Assembly (NCBI RefSeq): GCF_014650875.1
Contig: NZ_BMVU01000059.1
Location: 1-35,178, forward strand
DNA: 35,178 bases
Reading direction: 5' to 3'
Origin: Streptomyces minutiscleroticus
GTDB lineage: Bacteria; Actinomycetota; Actinomycetes; Streptomycetales; Streptomycetaceae
This document shows positions 8,519-16,622 of the stretch, piece by piece. Position 1 is the first letter of the stretch; the number at the start of each line of letters is the position of its first letter. The position numbers and the translations under genes were made by a program. The notes beneath the pieces were generated by a model. That model saw nothing but the letters and a program-made list of their open reading frames with translations, was not told the origin of the DNA and did no database searches.

Positions 8519-9800
8519 AGAGGGGTGCCTCCTGCGTACGTAGTTCGATACGGCCCACGGCCACCGTGCGGTCGCCGTCGAGCACGACCTCGGCGGGGGG
8601 CGTGCGGCTGAGGAATCCCAGGAGACTCGCGGTGGGGCCATAGGCGCCCGTGTTGGGAATTGCCAGCACCTGACCGGGGTGGAGGTACGGGGCATCGATG
8701 GAAGGAGCGAGAACGTCGAGTGGCGTGCACAACGGGCCGACCAACGTCACCGGGTTCGTGACGTCGCTCCGAGAGGAGGGCATCTCCGCGCCGACAGGGA
8801 CCGGGACGACGCTCGACGGCCGGAGTCGGCCGAGTCCCGACATCCCACCGAGGACGTTGACGCCGGCGTCCATCACGGCGAAGGTGCGATCGCCGCTTTG
8901 CTTGACGTCCAGGACAGTGGTGAGCAGCGTCCCTGCAGACGCCGCCAGGGCCCGGCCGGACTCGAAGACGACGCGCGTGCCGAGCCGGTGCCGATCGGGG
9001 AAGGATGTGTCCAGCGCGGCGTCGATGGCCGCCCGCAGCCGGGGATGGCGGGATAGCGCTCCGGAGCGGGCGAACGGGGCGGGGAATCCTCCACCGAGGT
9101 CGAGCACGGAGGGTGTGAATCCGGCTCGCCCGGCTATGGTGGCGACCGTGCGGACGGACTGCTCGAACTCGGCTACCAATTCTGCGGGATCGGCAATATT
9201 GGTCGCGCTGAAGGTGTGCATGCCCACGGGCCTGACGCGGCCGAGGGGACGCAATAGTTGATCGAGGGACTGTTTGTCGGCGTGATCGACACCGAATGCA
9301 CTGGCGCGGCCGCCCATACGGAGGGACCCTCCGGCGCTTCCTCGCGGGCTGTTGATCCGTACCAGGTAGTCAGCCGTGGTGTCGATTCGGGTGCATGCTT
9401 CGGCAAGGCGCTGCCGGTCGGTGACAGACTCGACCGAGAACGACCGGACCCCGCGATGGAGGGCTTGCTCCACTTCTTCCCGGGTCTTGCCCGGTCCGCT
9501 GTACAGCACGTGGTGTGCTGGGCAGCCGGCCGCCAGCGCCACGGCCAGCTCGCCGGTCGAACTGACCTCTGCCCGCGCGCCCGCGGCAATCAGTTCCGCC
9601 ACGACTCTGGGATGCGGATTGGCCTTGAGCGAGTAGAACAGCTCCGAGCCGGCCGGCAGGTCGTCCCGGACGGCGGCGAAGGACGAGCGCAGGACAGCGA
9701 GATCGTAGACATACGCGGGAGTTCCGACGCTCTGTGCAATCGCTTCCAGACGATGCCTGGCCGACGCGTTGATTCCCGATTCCACGGAAAGCCCGGTCAT
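8511..9800 (-). CDS. PLP-dependent decarboxylase, fold type III (diaminopimelate/ornithine decarboxylase family), probably carrier-dependent
   Basis: 429 residues. The ATG overlaps the ligase stop (ATGA), so the two genes are translationally coupled. The alanine-racemase-fold barrel begins with TPAYVYDL; the PLP lysine is K59 in FYSLKANPHP. Further signatures are the phosphate-binding DLGGGFPAPF, FESGR, and GPLCTPLDVLA, which carries the active-site cysteine contributed across the dimer. It ends with the NTGAYGPTASLLGF strand. The length is normal for the family. Lysine biosynthesis is unlikely, because the gene sits between an AMP ligase and a flavoenzyme and close to a free carrier protein. 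The same trio occurs in vicenistatin-type starter pathways (VinN, VinL, VinO) and a related decarboxylase acts in butirosin synthesis (BtrK); these decarboxylate an amino acid bound to a carrier protein. I infer that role here. The amino acid is not known. Confidence 0.88.
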   Translation of the reverse strand: MTGLSVESGINASARHRLEAIAQSVGTPAYVYDLAVLRSSFAAVRDDLPAGSELFYSLKANPHPRVVAELIAAGARAEVSSTGELAVALAAGCPAHHVLYSGPGKTREEVEQALHRGVRSFSVESVTDRQRLAEACTRIDTTADYLVRINSPRGSAGGSLRMGGRASAFGVDHADKQSLDQLLRPLGRVRPVGMHTFSATNIADPAELVAEFEQSVRTVATIAGRAGFTPSVLDLGGGFPAPFARSGALSRHPRLRAAIDAALDTSFPDRHRLGTRVVFESGRALAASAGTLLTTVLDVKQSGDRTFAVMDAGVNVLGGMSGLGRLRPSSVVPVPVGAEMPSSRSDVTNPVTLVGPLCTPLDVLAPSIDAPYLHPGQVLAIPNTGAYGPTASLLGFLSRTPPAEVVLDGDRTVAVGRIELRTQEAPLCD

Positions 9801-11320
9801 GACTGCGTCCTCGCAAGCCGATGAAGTGCTGCTGCGTCGACTTTCCCGTGCGCGGTCAGGGGGAGCCTGTCGAGCACGACGCAGAGGTCCGGCGTTCGCT
9901 CCGGGCCCAGGCGCGCCCTGATCCCGTCGAGCACCTGACCCGGTGAAAGCGATGTCTCCGCCCACACGCACAGGCGGTCGTCGGGGCCGGGAGGCAAGGC
10001 CGCGGCGGCATCGACGCCGGGGATGTCCGCAAGGACGACCTCGAGTTCTGTTCTGCTCATCCGCCACCCGCGGTACTTGAAGATGTCGTCGTCACGTCCC
10101 ACGAAGTACAACCGGCCCGCTTCATCGAGCCTCCCTCGGTCACCGGTGAACACCGCCATGCCCAGGCCGTCCGGTGCGAGCCGGAACCTTCGGGCGGTCT
10201 CGGTCGGCGCGCGCCAGTAGCCCGCCATGACATGCGGCCCTGCCGAAACGATCTCGCCGGTCTCGCCCGGGGGGAGAGGCACCCCTGCCGAGTCCACGAT
10301 GAACAGCCGTGTGCCAGGCAGCGGACGCCCGACGCTGCCGGGATGAACAAGGTCCTCGTCCGGCGGCGCCACCGTGATGCGCTTGCACTCGCTCATGCCG
10401 TACATCAGCACGACGCTGGCCCCGGGGAACGCCGTGCGCAGCTGCGCGGAGTGCGCCGGGGGCAGCGCCGCGCCCGTGTTGGTGAACAGCCGGACCTCGG
10501 TCGGCCTGCGGTCGCGCCGGGCCAGCCGCGCCAGGGTCTGGGCCAGTGCGGGAACCACGGGGACGACCGTGGCCCGGGCAGCCCGCATCTCGGCCAGCTC
10601 CCGGGCGGACAACTCACTCGTTGGCACGACGAGTTCGGCGCCGGCGAGGGCGCAGAGAAGTAACTGGTAGAGGCCGTAGTCGAAGGAGATCGGAAGCCGG
10701 TTCCAGACGATATCGCCCGGGCGGTAACCCACCCGCTCGGCGATGGCTCGCACGGCGAACAGGACCGCGGCATGAGGGCACACGATCCCCTTCGGGCGGC
10801 CGGTGCTGCCTGAGGTGTAGAGCAGGAAAGCGGTGTCCGAACCGTCGATCCGCTCCTCGGGCCTCGCGGGAACATCCTCGCCGCTCAGGTCGGCGAGCCG
10901 CATGACGGCGATGCCGGCCTGCTCGACCGTGTCGGCTGTCCGTCCGTCCGCGACGACGAGGATGGGATCGGCGTCCCGGATCTGCCACTCCAGCTCGTAG
11001 GCGGGTGCTTGGTGCCTGGTCGGGACGAGGACCGCTCCGAGCCGCAGGACCGCGGAGAGCACAGTGGCAAAGCGTGGACCGGGGGCGAGGGACACTAGCA
11101 CCCGGTCGCCCCGCCCGACCCCGGCGGCCGCCAGCTTTCCGGCGAGCCGCCGTCCGGCCAGATCGAGTTCGGACCAAGTGAGCGATTCCTCGCCGGTGGT
11201 GCGGACCGCGGTCCGTGAGGCGTAGGTCCGCGCCGCGAACTCCAGGAGACCGACCAGGTTGCTGTGCCCCTGCGGAGCGGGGTGCGTCGCCGAGGCCTCC
11301 GGAGGCAGCGGGACGGTCAT
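9797..11320 (-). CDS. AMP-forming acyl/amino acid ligase (stand-alone adenylation enzyme)
   Basis: 507 residues from an ATG with GGAAGGG about 7 nt upstream; the frame extends further but without a better start. ANL-superfamily motifs are complete: the P-loop LLYTSGSTGRPKG (167-179), MYGMSE (A5), the TGD motif in FTGDRG, the hinge region FVGRDDDIFKYRGWRMS (A8), and catalytic Lys493 in AHGKVD near the C-terminus. It should make an aminoacyl- or acyl-adenylate and load it on the acyl carrier protein encoded divergently at 11643. It starts the leftward operon and overlaps the decarboxylase by 4 nt. The specificity pocket cannot be decoded with confidence by eye. An NRPS A domain of a different origin is possible, but no carrier domain is fused. 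Confidence 0.9.
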   Translation of the reverse strand: MTVPLPPEASATHPAPQGHSNLVGLLEFAARTYASRTAVRTTGEESLTWSELDLAGRRLAGKLAAAGVGRGDRVLVSLAPGPRFATVLSAVLRLGAVLVPTRHQAPAYELEWQIRDADPILVVADGRTADTVEQAGIAVMRLADLSGEDVPARPEERIDGSDTAFLLYTSGSTGRPKGIVCPHAAVLFAVRAIAERVGYRPGDIVWNRLPISFDYGLYQLLLCALAGAELVVPTSELSARELAEMRAARATVVPVVPALAQTLARLARRDRRPTEVRLFTNTGAALPPAHSAQLRTAFPGASVVLMYGMSECKRITVAPPDEDLVHPGSVGRPLPGTRLFIVDSAGVPLPPGETGEIVSAGPHVMAGYWRAPTETARRFRLAPDGLGMAVFTGDRGRLDEAGRLYFVGRDDDIFKYRGWRMSRTELEVVLADIPGVDAAAALPPGPDDRLCVWAETSLSPGQVLDGIRARLGPERTPDLCVVLDRLPLTAHGKVDAAALHRLARTQS

Positions 11321-11642
11321 CGCGTCACCCTTCCGAAGTTCACAGCCATGGACCTCACCCTTCTCTCGGTCATTCGGTCGTCGGCCGGCAGCTCCATCTC
11401 CCGGTCCGTACTCACCATGTCCTTCGGCGAGCCGGCTGTCCCACGATTTGCTGTTATTCGCAAAAGACCGTGACGACGCAGGCTGTGAAGGTTCTTCCGT
11501 GTAGCATCCCTGGCTATTGGGCCGCCTCGTTGCGGATATGAGGTGGCTGTTTAGCATTCCGCTTGTAGTGGCCGCTCTTGCGGCCTGCTCGAGAACCGGG
11601 CCGATTTTCGAAAATGTCAAGGGAATCGAAAAGGAGGGGATC
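11321..11642. promoter_or_regulatory. Divergent promoter region between ligase and carrier protein genes
   Basis: 322 bp separate the two divergent transcription units. An AT-richer patch at about 11448-11470 is the most likely place for back-to-back promoters, but no consensus -35/-10 pair is clear on either strand. A plus-strand frame from 11541 continues into the carrier gene and reads like a lipoprotein signal (IPLVVAALAAC); I treat this as chance because the carrier gene has its own strong ribosome site. I found no regulator gene or precursor peptide here. Confidence 0.5.
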
Positions 11643-11888
11643 GTGGAGCAGGCAGATATCGCAGACGCGGTTCGAGAGGTCGTTCGCGAGATCGTTCCTC
11701 AAGCGTCTGAGGTGGAGGAAGGTGTCCTGCTGAGCTCTCTCGGCCTTGATTCGCTGGCCAGCGTGGAACTCACCCTGCGTCTGGAGGACCGTTTCGGGGT
11801 GGTCTTCGAGGACGACGAGATGGCATTCGAGCATTTTGAGAGCGTTGGGTCCATTGTTGAACTGCTGTCAGCGAAGAATTTGGCCTGA
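11643..11888 (+). CDS. Acyl carrier protein
   Basis: 81 residues from GTG, chosen because AAGGAGGGG lies at 11631-11639 with ideal spacing. The phosphopantetheine site is Ser37 in LGLDSLASVEL, in the normal place for a four-helix carrier protein. Helix 1 is AVREVVREIV, and the tail is acidic (FEDDEMAFEHFESVGSI). It is a discrete carrier rather than a domain of a synthase. It would take the acyl group from the divergent AMP ligase and present it to the decarboxylase and flavoenzyme. It is the first gene of the rightward unit, 140 nt before the ABC transporter pair. Confidence 0.92.
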   Translation: MEQADIADAVREVVREIVPQASEVEEGVLLSSLGLDSLASVELTLRLEDRFGVVFEDDEMAFEHFESVGSIVELLSAKNLA

Positions 11889-12028
11889 CTGCTGCGGAGT
11901 TTTTCGTTTCGGTGCTGCGGGAAAGTGGATCCGGTCCGGACTGGTCATGGCTCGTCATGTCTGAGCGGTGCCGCCGCATTGGCGCCAAAGGCAATAACTC
12001 ATATCGTGACCATCAAGGGGGTCAGGTG

Positions 12029-13957
12029 GTGAAATTTCGTGTGCTCACTTCGTGGGTATCTCTGGGCAGGTCCCTGATGGCTGACCGTCTCAACCTTGTG
12101 CGGATGTGCGCCACCGACCGTCGCGCCGGTAGCGCTCTGATCTTGGTCCACCTGTGGACCGCGGCGGTGCCCGCGCTCACCGCCGTAGCCACCGGGTGGC
12201 TCGCGGCCGGACTGACAGGGGCCGCCACCGGGCGTCAGTCCGCCTCGGCGGTGGCGTGGCCACTGGTCGCGGTATCCGTGCTGCTGGTCGTGGACGAGAT
12301 TCTCAGTTCGGTCGGCGTGGCCCTGGAACAGTTCACCGCCGGACGCCTGGACGCACGAGTGCGGCGTCGGGTACGTCGCCTGGCCACGGCCCCGTCGAGC
12401 ATGGCGCACCTGGAGGATCCGGCTTTCGCCGACGATGCCGCCCGTGCCTCGGATGTCGGCGAGGGGCGGGTCCGCTCTCCAGGAACCGCGGCGGTCGGTC
12501 AGCTCCGGCTCACTTTTCGCTTTCTGGGAGCTCTGGGCTCCGCAGCCATCATCGCTCTGACCTTCTCCCCGTGGCTCGCCGTCGTCCTGCTGGTGGTCTG
12601 CGTGATTAACCGGGCGATGCTGCGGCGCTGGTGGGTCCATCTGGCGCAGGTTCGCGACGAGCGTGAGTCGATGCGGCGGCGCGCGGAGTACTGGAGCGAC
12701 GTTGCGTCAGGGAGACCGGCTGCCAAGGAGATCCGTCTCTTCGGCTTGCACGAGTGGGTGGTCGAGCGGCGCAGCCGGGCACTGCTGGCCTGGGCGGAAA
12801 CGATCTGGTCCACCCGCCGGGGTATCCTGCGCCAGCAAGGCTGGATCGCCCTTCTGTCAGCGATCGCCGCCGGATCCGCGCTCCTCCTGCCGGGGCTGGC
12901 CGCCGTGCGCGGTAGCCTTCCCGTCGGCGACTTGATGACCGTGATCGTGGCCGCGTGGGGCGTCTTCCAAATCGCCGCCATGGGGCGCGAGGCATTTGAC
13001 ATCGAGTACGGCCTCGGCGCGGTCAAAGCGCTGGATCGACTCGACACCACCTACCACGAGACCGCCGCACCCGCCACGGCCCAGGTCGAGCTGTCTGGCA
13101 ACCCCTCAGCACCTCAGCAGTCCGGTGAGCCCTCTGCCGGTCCGCGGAAACGCGACCCGGTGACACTGCGCACCGAGGGATTGGTCTTCTCCTATCCCGG
13201 CAGCCGACGCCGGATCGTAGACGGTCTGAACCTGACTGTCCGTGCCGGAGAGGTGCTAGGGCTGGTCGGGCACAACGGCGTCGGCAAGACCACATTGATC
13301 AAGTTGCTCGCCGGCCTCTATCCCCCCACCGCCGGCACCCTGTTCGTCGACGGGCGACCTTTGGACGCGTCGGGGATGGAGGCATGGCGCAAGCGCGTCG
13401 CGGTCGTCTTCCAGGACTTCAACCGCTATCCACTCACTCTCGCCGACAACATCGCCCTCTCGGCGCCCGAACACCGGCACGACAGGAAGGGGATCCACGC
13501 CGCTGCACGCCGCGCTGGCGTCGACGCGATCGCCGCGAACCGGCCCGATGGTTACGACACCGTGCTCAGCGCCGACCGTGCCGGTGGCTCCGACCTCTCC
13601 GGCGGCCAGTGGCAGCGCGTCGCGATCGCGCGCGCTGTCTTCGCCGTCGAACACGGTCGGGACCTGCTGGTCCTGGACGAGCCGACGGCCCACCTGGACG
13701 TGGAGGCGGAAGCCCGGTTCTTCCGCCAGGTCGTCGCCGAGGTCACGGGGGCGACCGTACTGCTCATCTCCCACCGCCTGTCCACGGTGCGTCAGGCGGA
13801 TCGGATCGTCCTGCTGGAGTCCGGACGGGCCGCCGAACAGGGCACGCACCGCGAATTACTGGAGGCCGAGGGGGAGTACGCCCGCCTCTTCCGGCTGCAG
13901 GCCGCGCGCTTCGTCGACACCCACCTGCACGCCGGGAGCAAGGGAGCCGCACGATGA
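12029..13957 (+). CDS. ABC transporter half-unit 1 (fused membrane and ATPase domains)
   Basis: 642 residues from GTG; AAGGGGG at 12015-12021 gives good spacing, and a GTG one codon earlier is also possible. An exporter-type membrane domain with about six hydrophobic segments occupies residues 20-330. The ATPase domain has Walker A GHNGVGKTT (about 413-421), signature LSGGQW (about 523), Walker B LLVLDEP (about 546) and the switch His in LISHRLS. The SGGQWQR signature and the paired arrangement resemble RamA/RamB-type exporters of streptomycete peptide loci, but also many small-molecule exporters. Codon 610 is TTA (13856-13858), rare in Streptomyces and read by the bldA tRNA, so synthesis may depend on developmental stage. 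The stop overlaps the start of the partner gene (ATGA). Confidence 0.9.
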   Translation: MKFRVLTSWVSLGRSLMADRLNLVRMCATDRRAGSALILVHLWTAAVPALTAVATGWLAAGLTGAATGRQSASAVAWPLVAVSVLLVVDEILSSVGVALEQFTAGRLDARVRRRVRRLATAPSSMAHLEDPAFADDAARASDVGEGRVRSPGTAAVGQLRLTFRFLGALGSAAIIALTFSPWLAVVLLVVCVINRAMLRRWWVHLAQVRDERESMRRRAEYWSDVASGRPAAKEIRLFGLHEWVVERRSRALLAWAETIWSTRRGILRQQGWIALLSAIAAGSALLLPGLAAVRGSLPVGDLMTVIVAAWGVFQIAAMGREAFDIEYGLGAVKALDRLDTTYHETAAPATAQVELSGNPSAPQQSGEPSAGPRKRDPVTLRTEGLVFSYPGSRRRIVDGLNLTVRAGEVLGLVGHNGVGKTTLIKLLAGLYPPTAGTLFVDGRPLDASGMEAWRKRVAVVFQDFNRYPLTLADNIALSAPEHRHDRKGIHAAARRAGVDAIAANRPDGYDTVLSADRAGGSDLSGGQWQRVAIARAVFAVEHGRDLLVLDEPTAHLDVEAEARFFRQVVAEVTGATVLLISHRLSTVRQADRIVLLESGRAAEQGTHRELLEAEGEYARLFRLQAARFVDTHLHAGSKGAAR

Positions 13958-15807
13958 ACGGCAAGAGCCCGAAGAGCGCGGGACGGCAGGGCACCGCCAC
14001 CCTACGCATCGCGCACCACACCTTCGCGCTGGCCTGGCGCACCGACCCCTTTGTGGTGAGCGTGGTCGTATGCCTCTCCCTCGCCCAGGCGGGAGCGGTC
14101 GCCGCCACGGGTCTGAGCCAGCGGTGGGTCGTGGACGCGGCGCAGAGCTCCGACGGGCAGCTGCTCGTCGCCCTGGCCCTCGCCGTCCTGATCGGGGTTG
14201 CCGCCCACGTCACCGCCGCGGCCGGCAACCGCACCCGGTACAACTACCAGCACGACCTCACCGACCGCGTCGACCTGGAGGTGAACCGGGAGATCCTGAC
14301 CGCCACCGCGTCCATTCCCACCCTGGAGCACCTCGAACGCCCCGAATTCCTCAACCGCCTGGAGCTACTGCGCCGTCACACCGGCGCACTGGCCGGCTCC
14401 TGCTGGGCGATGACCGACACCGGGATCGCCGTGATCAGCGCCGGGCTGTCGCTGTGGCTCCTGGTCGGTGTCCACCCGGCCCTCGGAGCACTGGCGCTGC
14501 TCGCGCTGCCCCCCCTGTGGGCAGCCGATCGCGCCAAGCGCAATCTCGCCGCCGCTCGCACCGCCACAGCCGAGGACCAGCGTCTGGAAGACCGGATCCA
14601 CCGTATGTTCCTGGCGCCGGAGTCGGGTAAGGAGATCTACCTGGCGGGAGCAGGCGCAGTCCTGGACGAGACCGCTCACGCCGCCCGTATCCGCGTTGTT
14701 ACTGCCGTACTCAAGGCTCGACTCGGCGCGCTCGGATGGCAGCTCAGCGGATGGGTCTGCTACGCGGCCGGATACATCGGCGCACTGATCCTCACGGTGT
14801 CGCTGGTCACCCGGGGCGCGGCCTCGCTCGGGGATCTCATGCTGGTCATCACCTTGGGTACGCAACTGCGTTTCCAGATCCACGGCACGGTTTCCGGCTT
14901 CTCCCTGATCGCCGAGGCGGGTCACGCCACCGACCACTACCTGTGGTTGCTGGCCCATGCCCGCCATCAGCGGGGCACCGGCACGCGAGCGGTTCCCGAC
15001 CTGCGGCAGCACGGTATCCGGATGCGCGATGTCGCCTTCACCTACCCCGGTTCGCACGAGCAGGTCCTGTCCGGGGTGAACCTCGACCTGCAGCCTGGGA
15101 CGACGACCGCCTTGGTCGGTGCGAACGGCGCGGGCAAGACCACTCTGGTCAAGTTGCTCAGCGGTATGTACGTGCCCAACACCGGGAGGATCGAGGTGGG
15201 CGGTATGCCGCTGGCCGAGCTGGACCCCGTAGCCTGGCGCCGCCGCCTCAGCGGTGCCTTCCAGGACTTCTTCCGCTTCCAGCTCCCCGTCCGGCACACC
15301 GTGGGAATCGGCGACCCTGACGCGATGGACGACACGGAACAGGTGACCCGTGCGGTGCGCGAGGCGGGGGCCGCCCCGATCATCGGCCGGCTGCCCGACG
15401 GGTTGGACACCCAACTCGGCACCCTTTACGGCGGGGTGGAGCTCTCGCAAGGCCAGTGGCAACGCCTCGCCTTGGCCCGCGCCTTGATGCGTCGGCATCC
15501 GCTTCTGCTCGTACTGGACGAACCAACTGCGGCCCTCGACCCGCTGGCCGAGCACGAAGTGTACGAGGTGTTCATGCGGCAGGCCAATACGGATCCGGGC
15601 CGGATCACGCTGCTGGTATCCCACCGCTTCTCCACCGTCCGGAAGGCCGACCACATCGTGGTCCTAGACGGAGGGCGTGTCTCCGAACAGGGCACTCACG
15701 CCGAGCTGATGGCCGCGCACGGCCGTTACGCAGAACTGTATAGCACCCAAGCCGCCGCCTACCAAGAGGAGACGGACACGTCGAACAATCAACTGGATGG
15801 CTTCTAG
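13954..15807 (+). CDS. ABC transporter half-unit 2 (fused membrane and ATPase domains)
   Basis: 617 residues; the ATG overlaps the stop of half-unit 1, with AAGGGAG upstream. Membrane segments lie within residues 25-320. ATPase motifs are Walker A GANGAGKTT (about 389), signature LSQGQW (about 496; the second Gly of LSGGQ is replaced by Gln), Walker B LLVLDEP (about 518) and LLVSHRFS. It most likely forms a heterodimer with half-unit 1, with one ATP site made from the altered signature, as in asymmetric exporters. It would export the product of the neighbouring pathway or provide immunity. The last codons (about QLDGF) lie right at the edge of the IS nest, so the C-terminus may have been altered by an insertion. 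Confidence 0.9.
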   Translation: MNGKSPKSAGRQGTATLRIAHHTFALAWRTDPFVVSVVVCLSLAQAGAVAATGLSQRWVVDAAQSSDGQLLVALALAVLIGVAAHVTAAAGNRTRYNYQHDLTDRVDLEVNREILTATASIPTLEHLERPEFLNRLELLRRHTGALAGSCWAMTDTGIAVISAGLSLWLLVGVHPALGALALLALPPLWAADRAKRNLAAARTATAEDQRLEDRIHRMFLAPESGKEIYLAGAGAVLDETAHAARIRVVTAVLKARLGALGWQLSGWVCYAAGYIGALILTVSLVTRGAASLGDLMLVITLGTQLRFQIHGTVSGFSLIAEAGHATDHYLWLLAHARHQRGTGTRAVPDLRQHGIRMRDVAFTYPGSHEQVLSGVNLDLQPGTTTALVGANGAGKTTLVKLLSGMYVPNTGRIEVGGMPLAELDPVAWRRRLSGAFQDFFRFQLPVRHTVGIGDPDAMDDTEQVTRAVREAGAAPIIGRLPDGLDTQLGTLYGGVELSQGQWQRLALARALMRRHPLLLVLDEPTAALDPLAEHEVYEVFMRQANTDPGRITLLVSHRFSTVRKADHIVVLDGGRVSEQGTHAELMAAHGRYAELYSTQAAAYQEETDTSNNQLDGF

Positions 15808-15834
15808 TCCGCACGGACGGCCCCGGCCCGTGAG

Positions 15835-16206
15835 ACAAGCGGGCTGCGGCCGATCGCGGTGGACGGCGAGACCGTCCGTGGCGCATGCACCCGGACCACC
15901 GTGGCGGTCTCCCTGCTGTCGGCGATGGCGTACAGCGGAGAGGTCCTCGCCCAGCGTCAGGTGGCGGACAAGAGCAACGAGATCTTCTCGTTCGTCCCGC
16001 TGCTGGAGGATGTCGACCTCAGCCATGCCGTGATCATGGCGAACGCCCTGCACACCCAGCACGGCCACGGCACCTACCTGCGCTCACGGGAAGCCCACTG
16101 CATCGCCGTCGTGAAGAAGAACCACCCCGACCTGTTCGACCGCGTCCGCACCCTGCCCTGACGTGAAATCACGCTCGACCACTACGAACGCACCCGGGCC
16201 CATCAC
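15835..16206 (+). pseudogene. ISAs1-type transposase, internal fragment
   Basis: The reading frame gives LRPIAVDGETVRGAC, LLSAMAYSGEVLAQRQV, DKSNEI and ANALHTQHGHGTYL, which is the central DDE region of ISAs1-type transposases (AVDGK, LAQ..V..K.NEI, ADALHTQ). A TGA at 16159-16161 interrupts the conserved LPWREI stretch, and the homologous frame continues behind it (REITLDHYERTRAHHR). The N-terminal part is missing, and the rest is lost before the IS3 element. A damaged piece of the same family lies on the other strand at 18500-19050. Confidence 0.75.
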
Positions 16207-16322
16207 CGGGGGAGATCCTTCCCCAAGCTCTGCAGGCAGGGGATACCCCATGGCTGAAGCTTCCCCTTGATCGTGGACACCTGGAGACTGGGATCTTGAG
16301 GTTCCAGAGGAAGTAGCACCAG

Positions 16323-16622
16323 GTGGCAAGCAAGTACACGAAGCGGTACACCGAGGAGTTCAAGCGGGACGCGATCGCGCTCGTCGATTCCTCGGGCAAG
16401 ACGGTCACCGCCGTCGCCCGGGAACTCGGGATCAGCTCGGAGTCCCTGCGCGGCTGGTACCGCAAGGCCAAGGCCGACCGGGGCGAGGGCGAGTCCGGTG
16501 AGCTGACCAGCGCCGAGCGCGAGGAGCTCAAGCGGCTGCGCAAGGAGGTCCGCGAACAGCAGCAGACGATCGAGATCCTGAAAAAAGCGACGGCTTTCTT
16601 CGTGAAGGAGAACGACCGGTGA
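16323..16622 (+). CDS. IS3-family transposase OrfA
   Basis: 99 residues from GTG with GAGGAAG upstream. The N-terminal HTH of the IS3/IS911 type is visible (YTEEFKRDAIALV, VTAVARELGISSESLRGW), followed by a leucine-zipper-like coiled coil (EREELKRLRKEVREQQQTI). It binds the element ends. Its last codons overlap orfB by 4 nt. Near the end, a run of six A then G (16581-16587) is a slip site for making an OrfAB fusion. Confidence 0.9.
   Translation: MASKYTKRYTEEFKRDAIALVDSSGKTVTAVARELGISSESLRGWYRKAKADRGEGESGELTSAEREELKRLRKEVREQQQTIEILKKATAFFVKENDR
16578..16622 (+). promoter_or_regulatory. Likely -1 frameshift window (A6G) for OrfAB
   Basis: OrfB is in the -1 frame relative to orfA, and no stop interrupts the -1 frame between the A6G run and the orfB start, so a slip would give a full fusion transposase. 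The zero-frame codons are CTG AAA AAA GCG, so the run is not in the classic A-AAA-AAG phase. Slippage is plausible but not proven. Confidence 0.5.

Noticed and set aside
8511..9800. LysA (diaminopimelate decarboxylase of lysine synthesis)
   Set aside because: The fold fits, but gene coupling to an AMP ligase and flavoenzyme, with a free carrier protein nearby, points to a pathway-specific carrier-dependent enzyme.
11541..11642. Lipoprotein-like signal (IPLVVAALAAC) in frame with the acyl carrier protein
   Set aside because: The carrier gene has a strong ribosome site and GTG start at 11643; a lipidated carrier protein would be outside the cell, away from its enzymes. No good ribosome site precedes 11541.
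11321..12028. RiPP precursor peptide near the exporter genes
   Set aside because: The RamA/B-like exporter and NTP_transf_5 gene prompted a search, but no short frame with a ribosome site and a Cys/Ser/Thr-rich or lasso-like core was seen, and no RiPP cyclase or LanKC is present.
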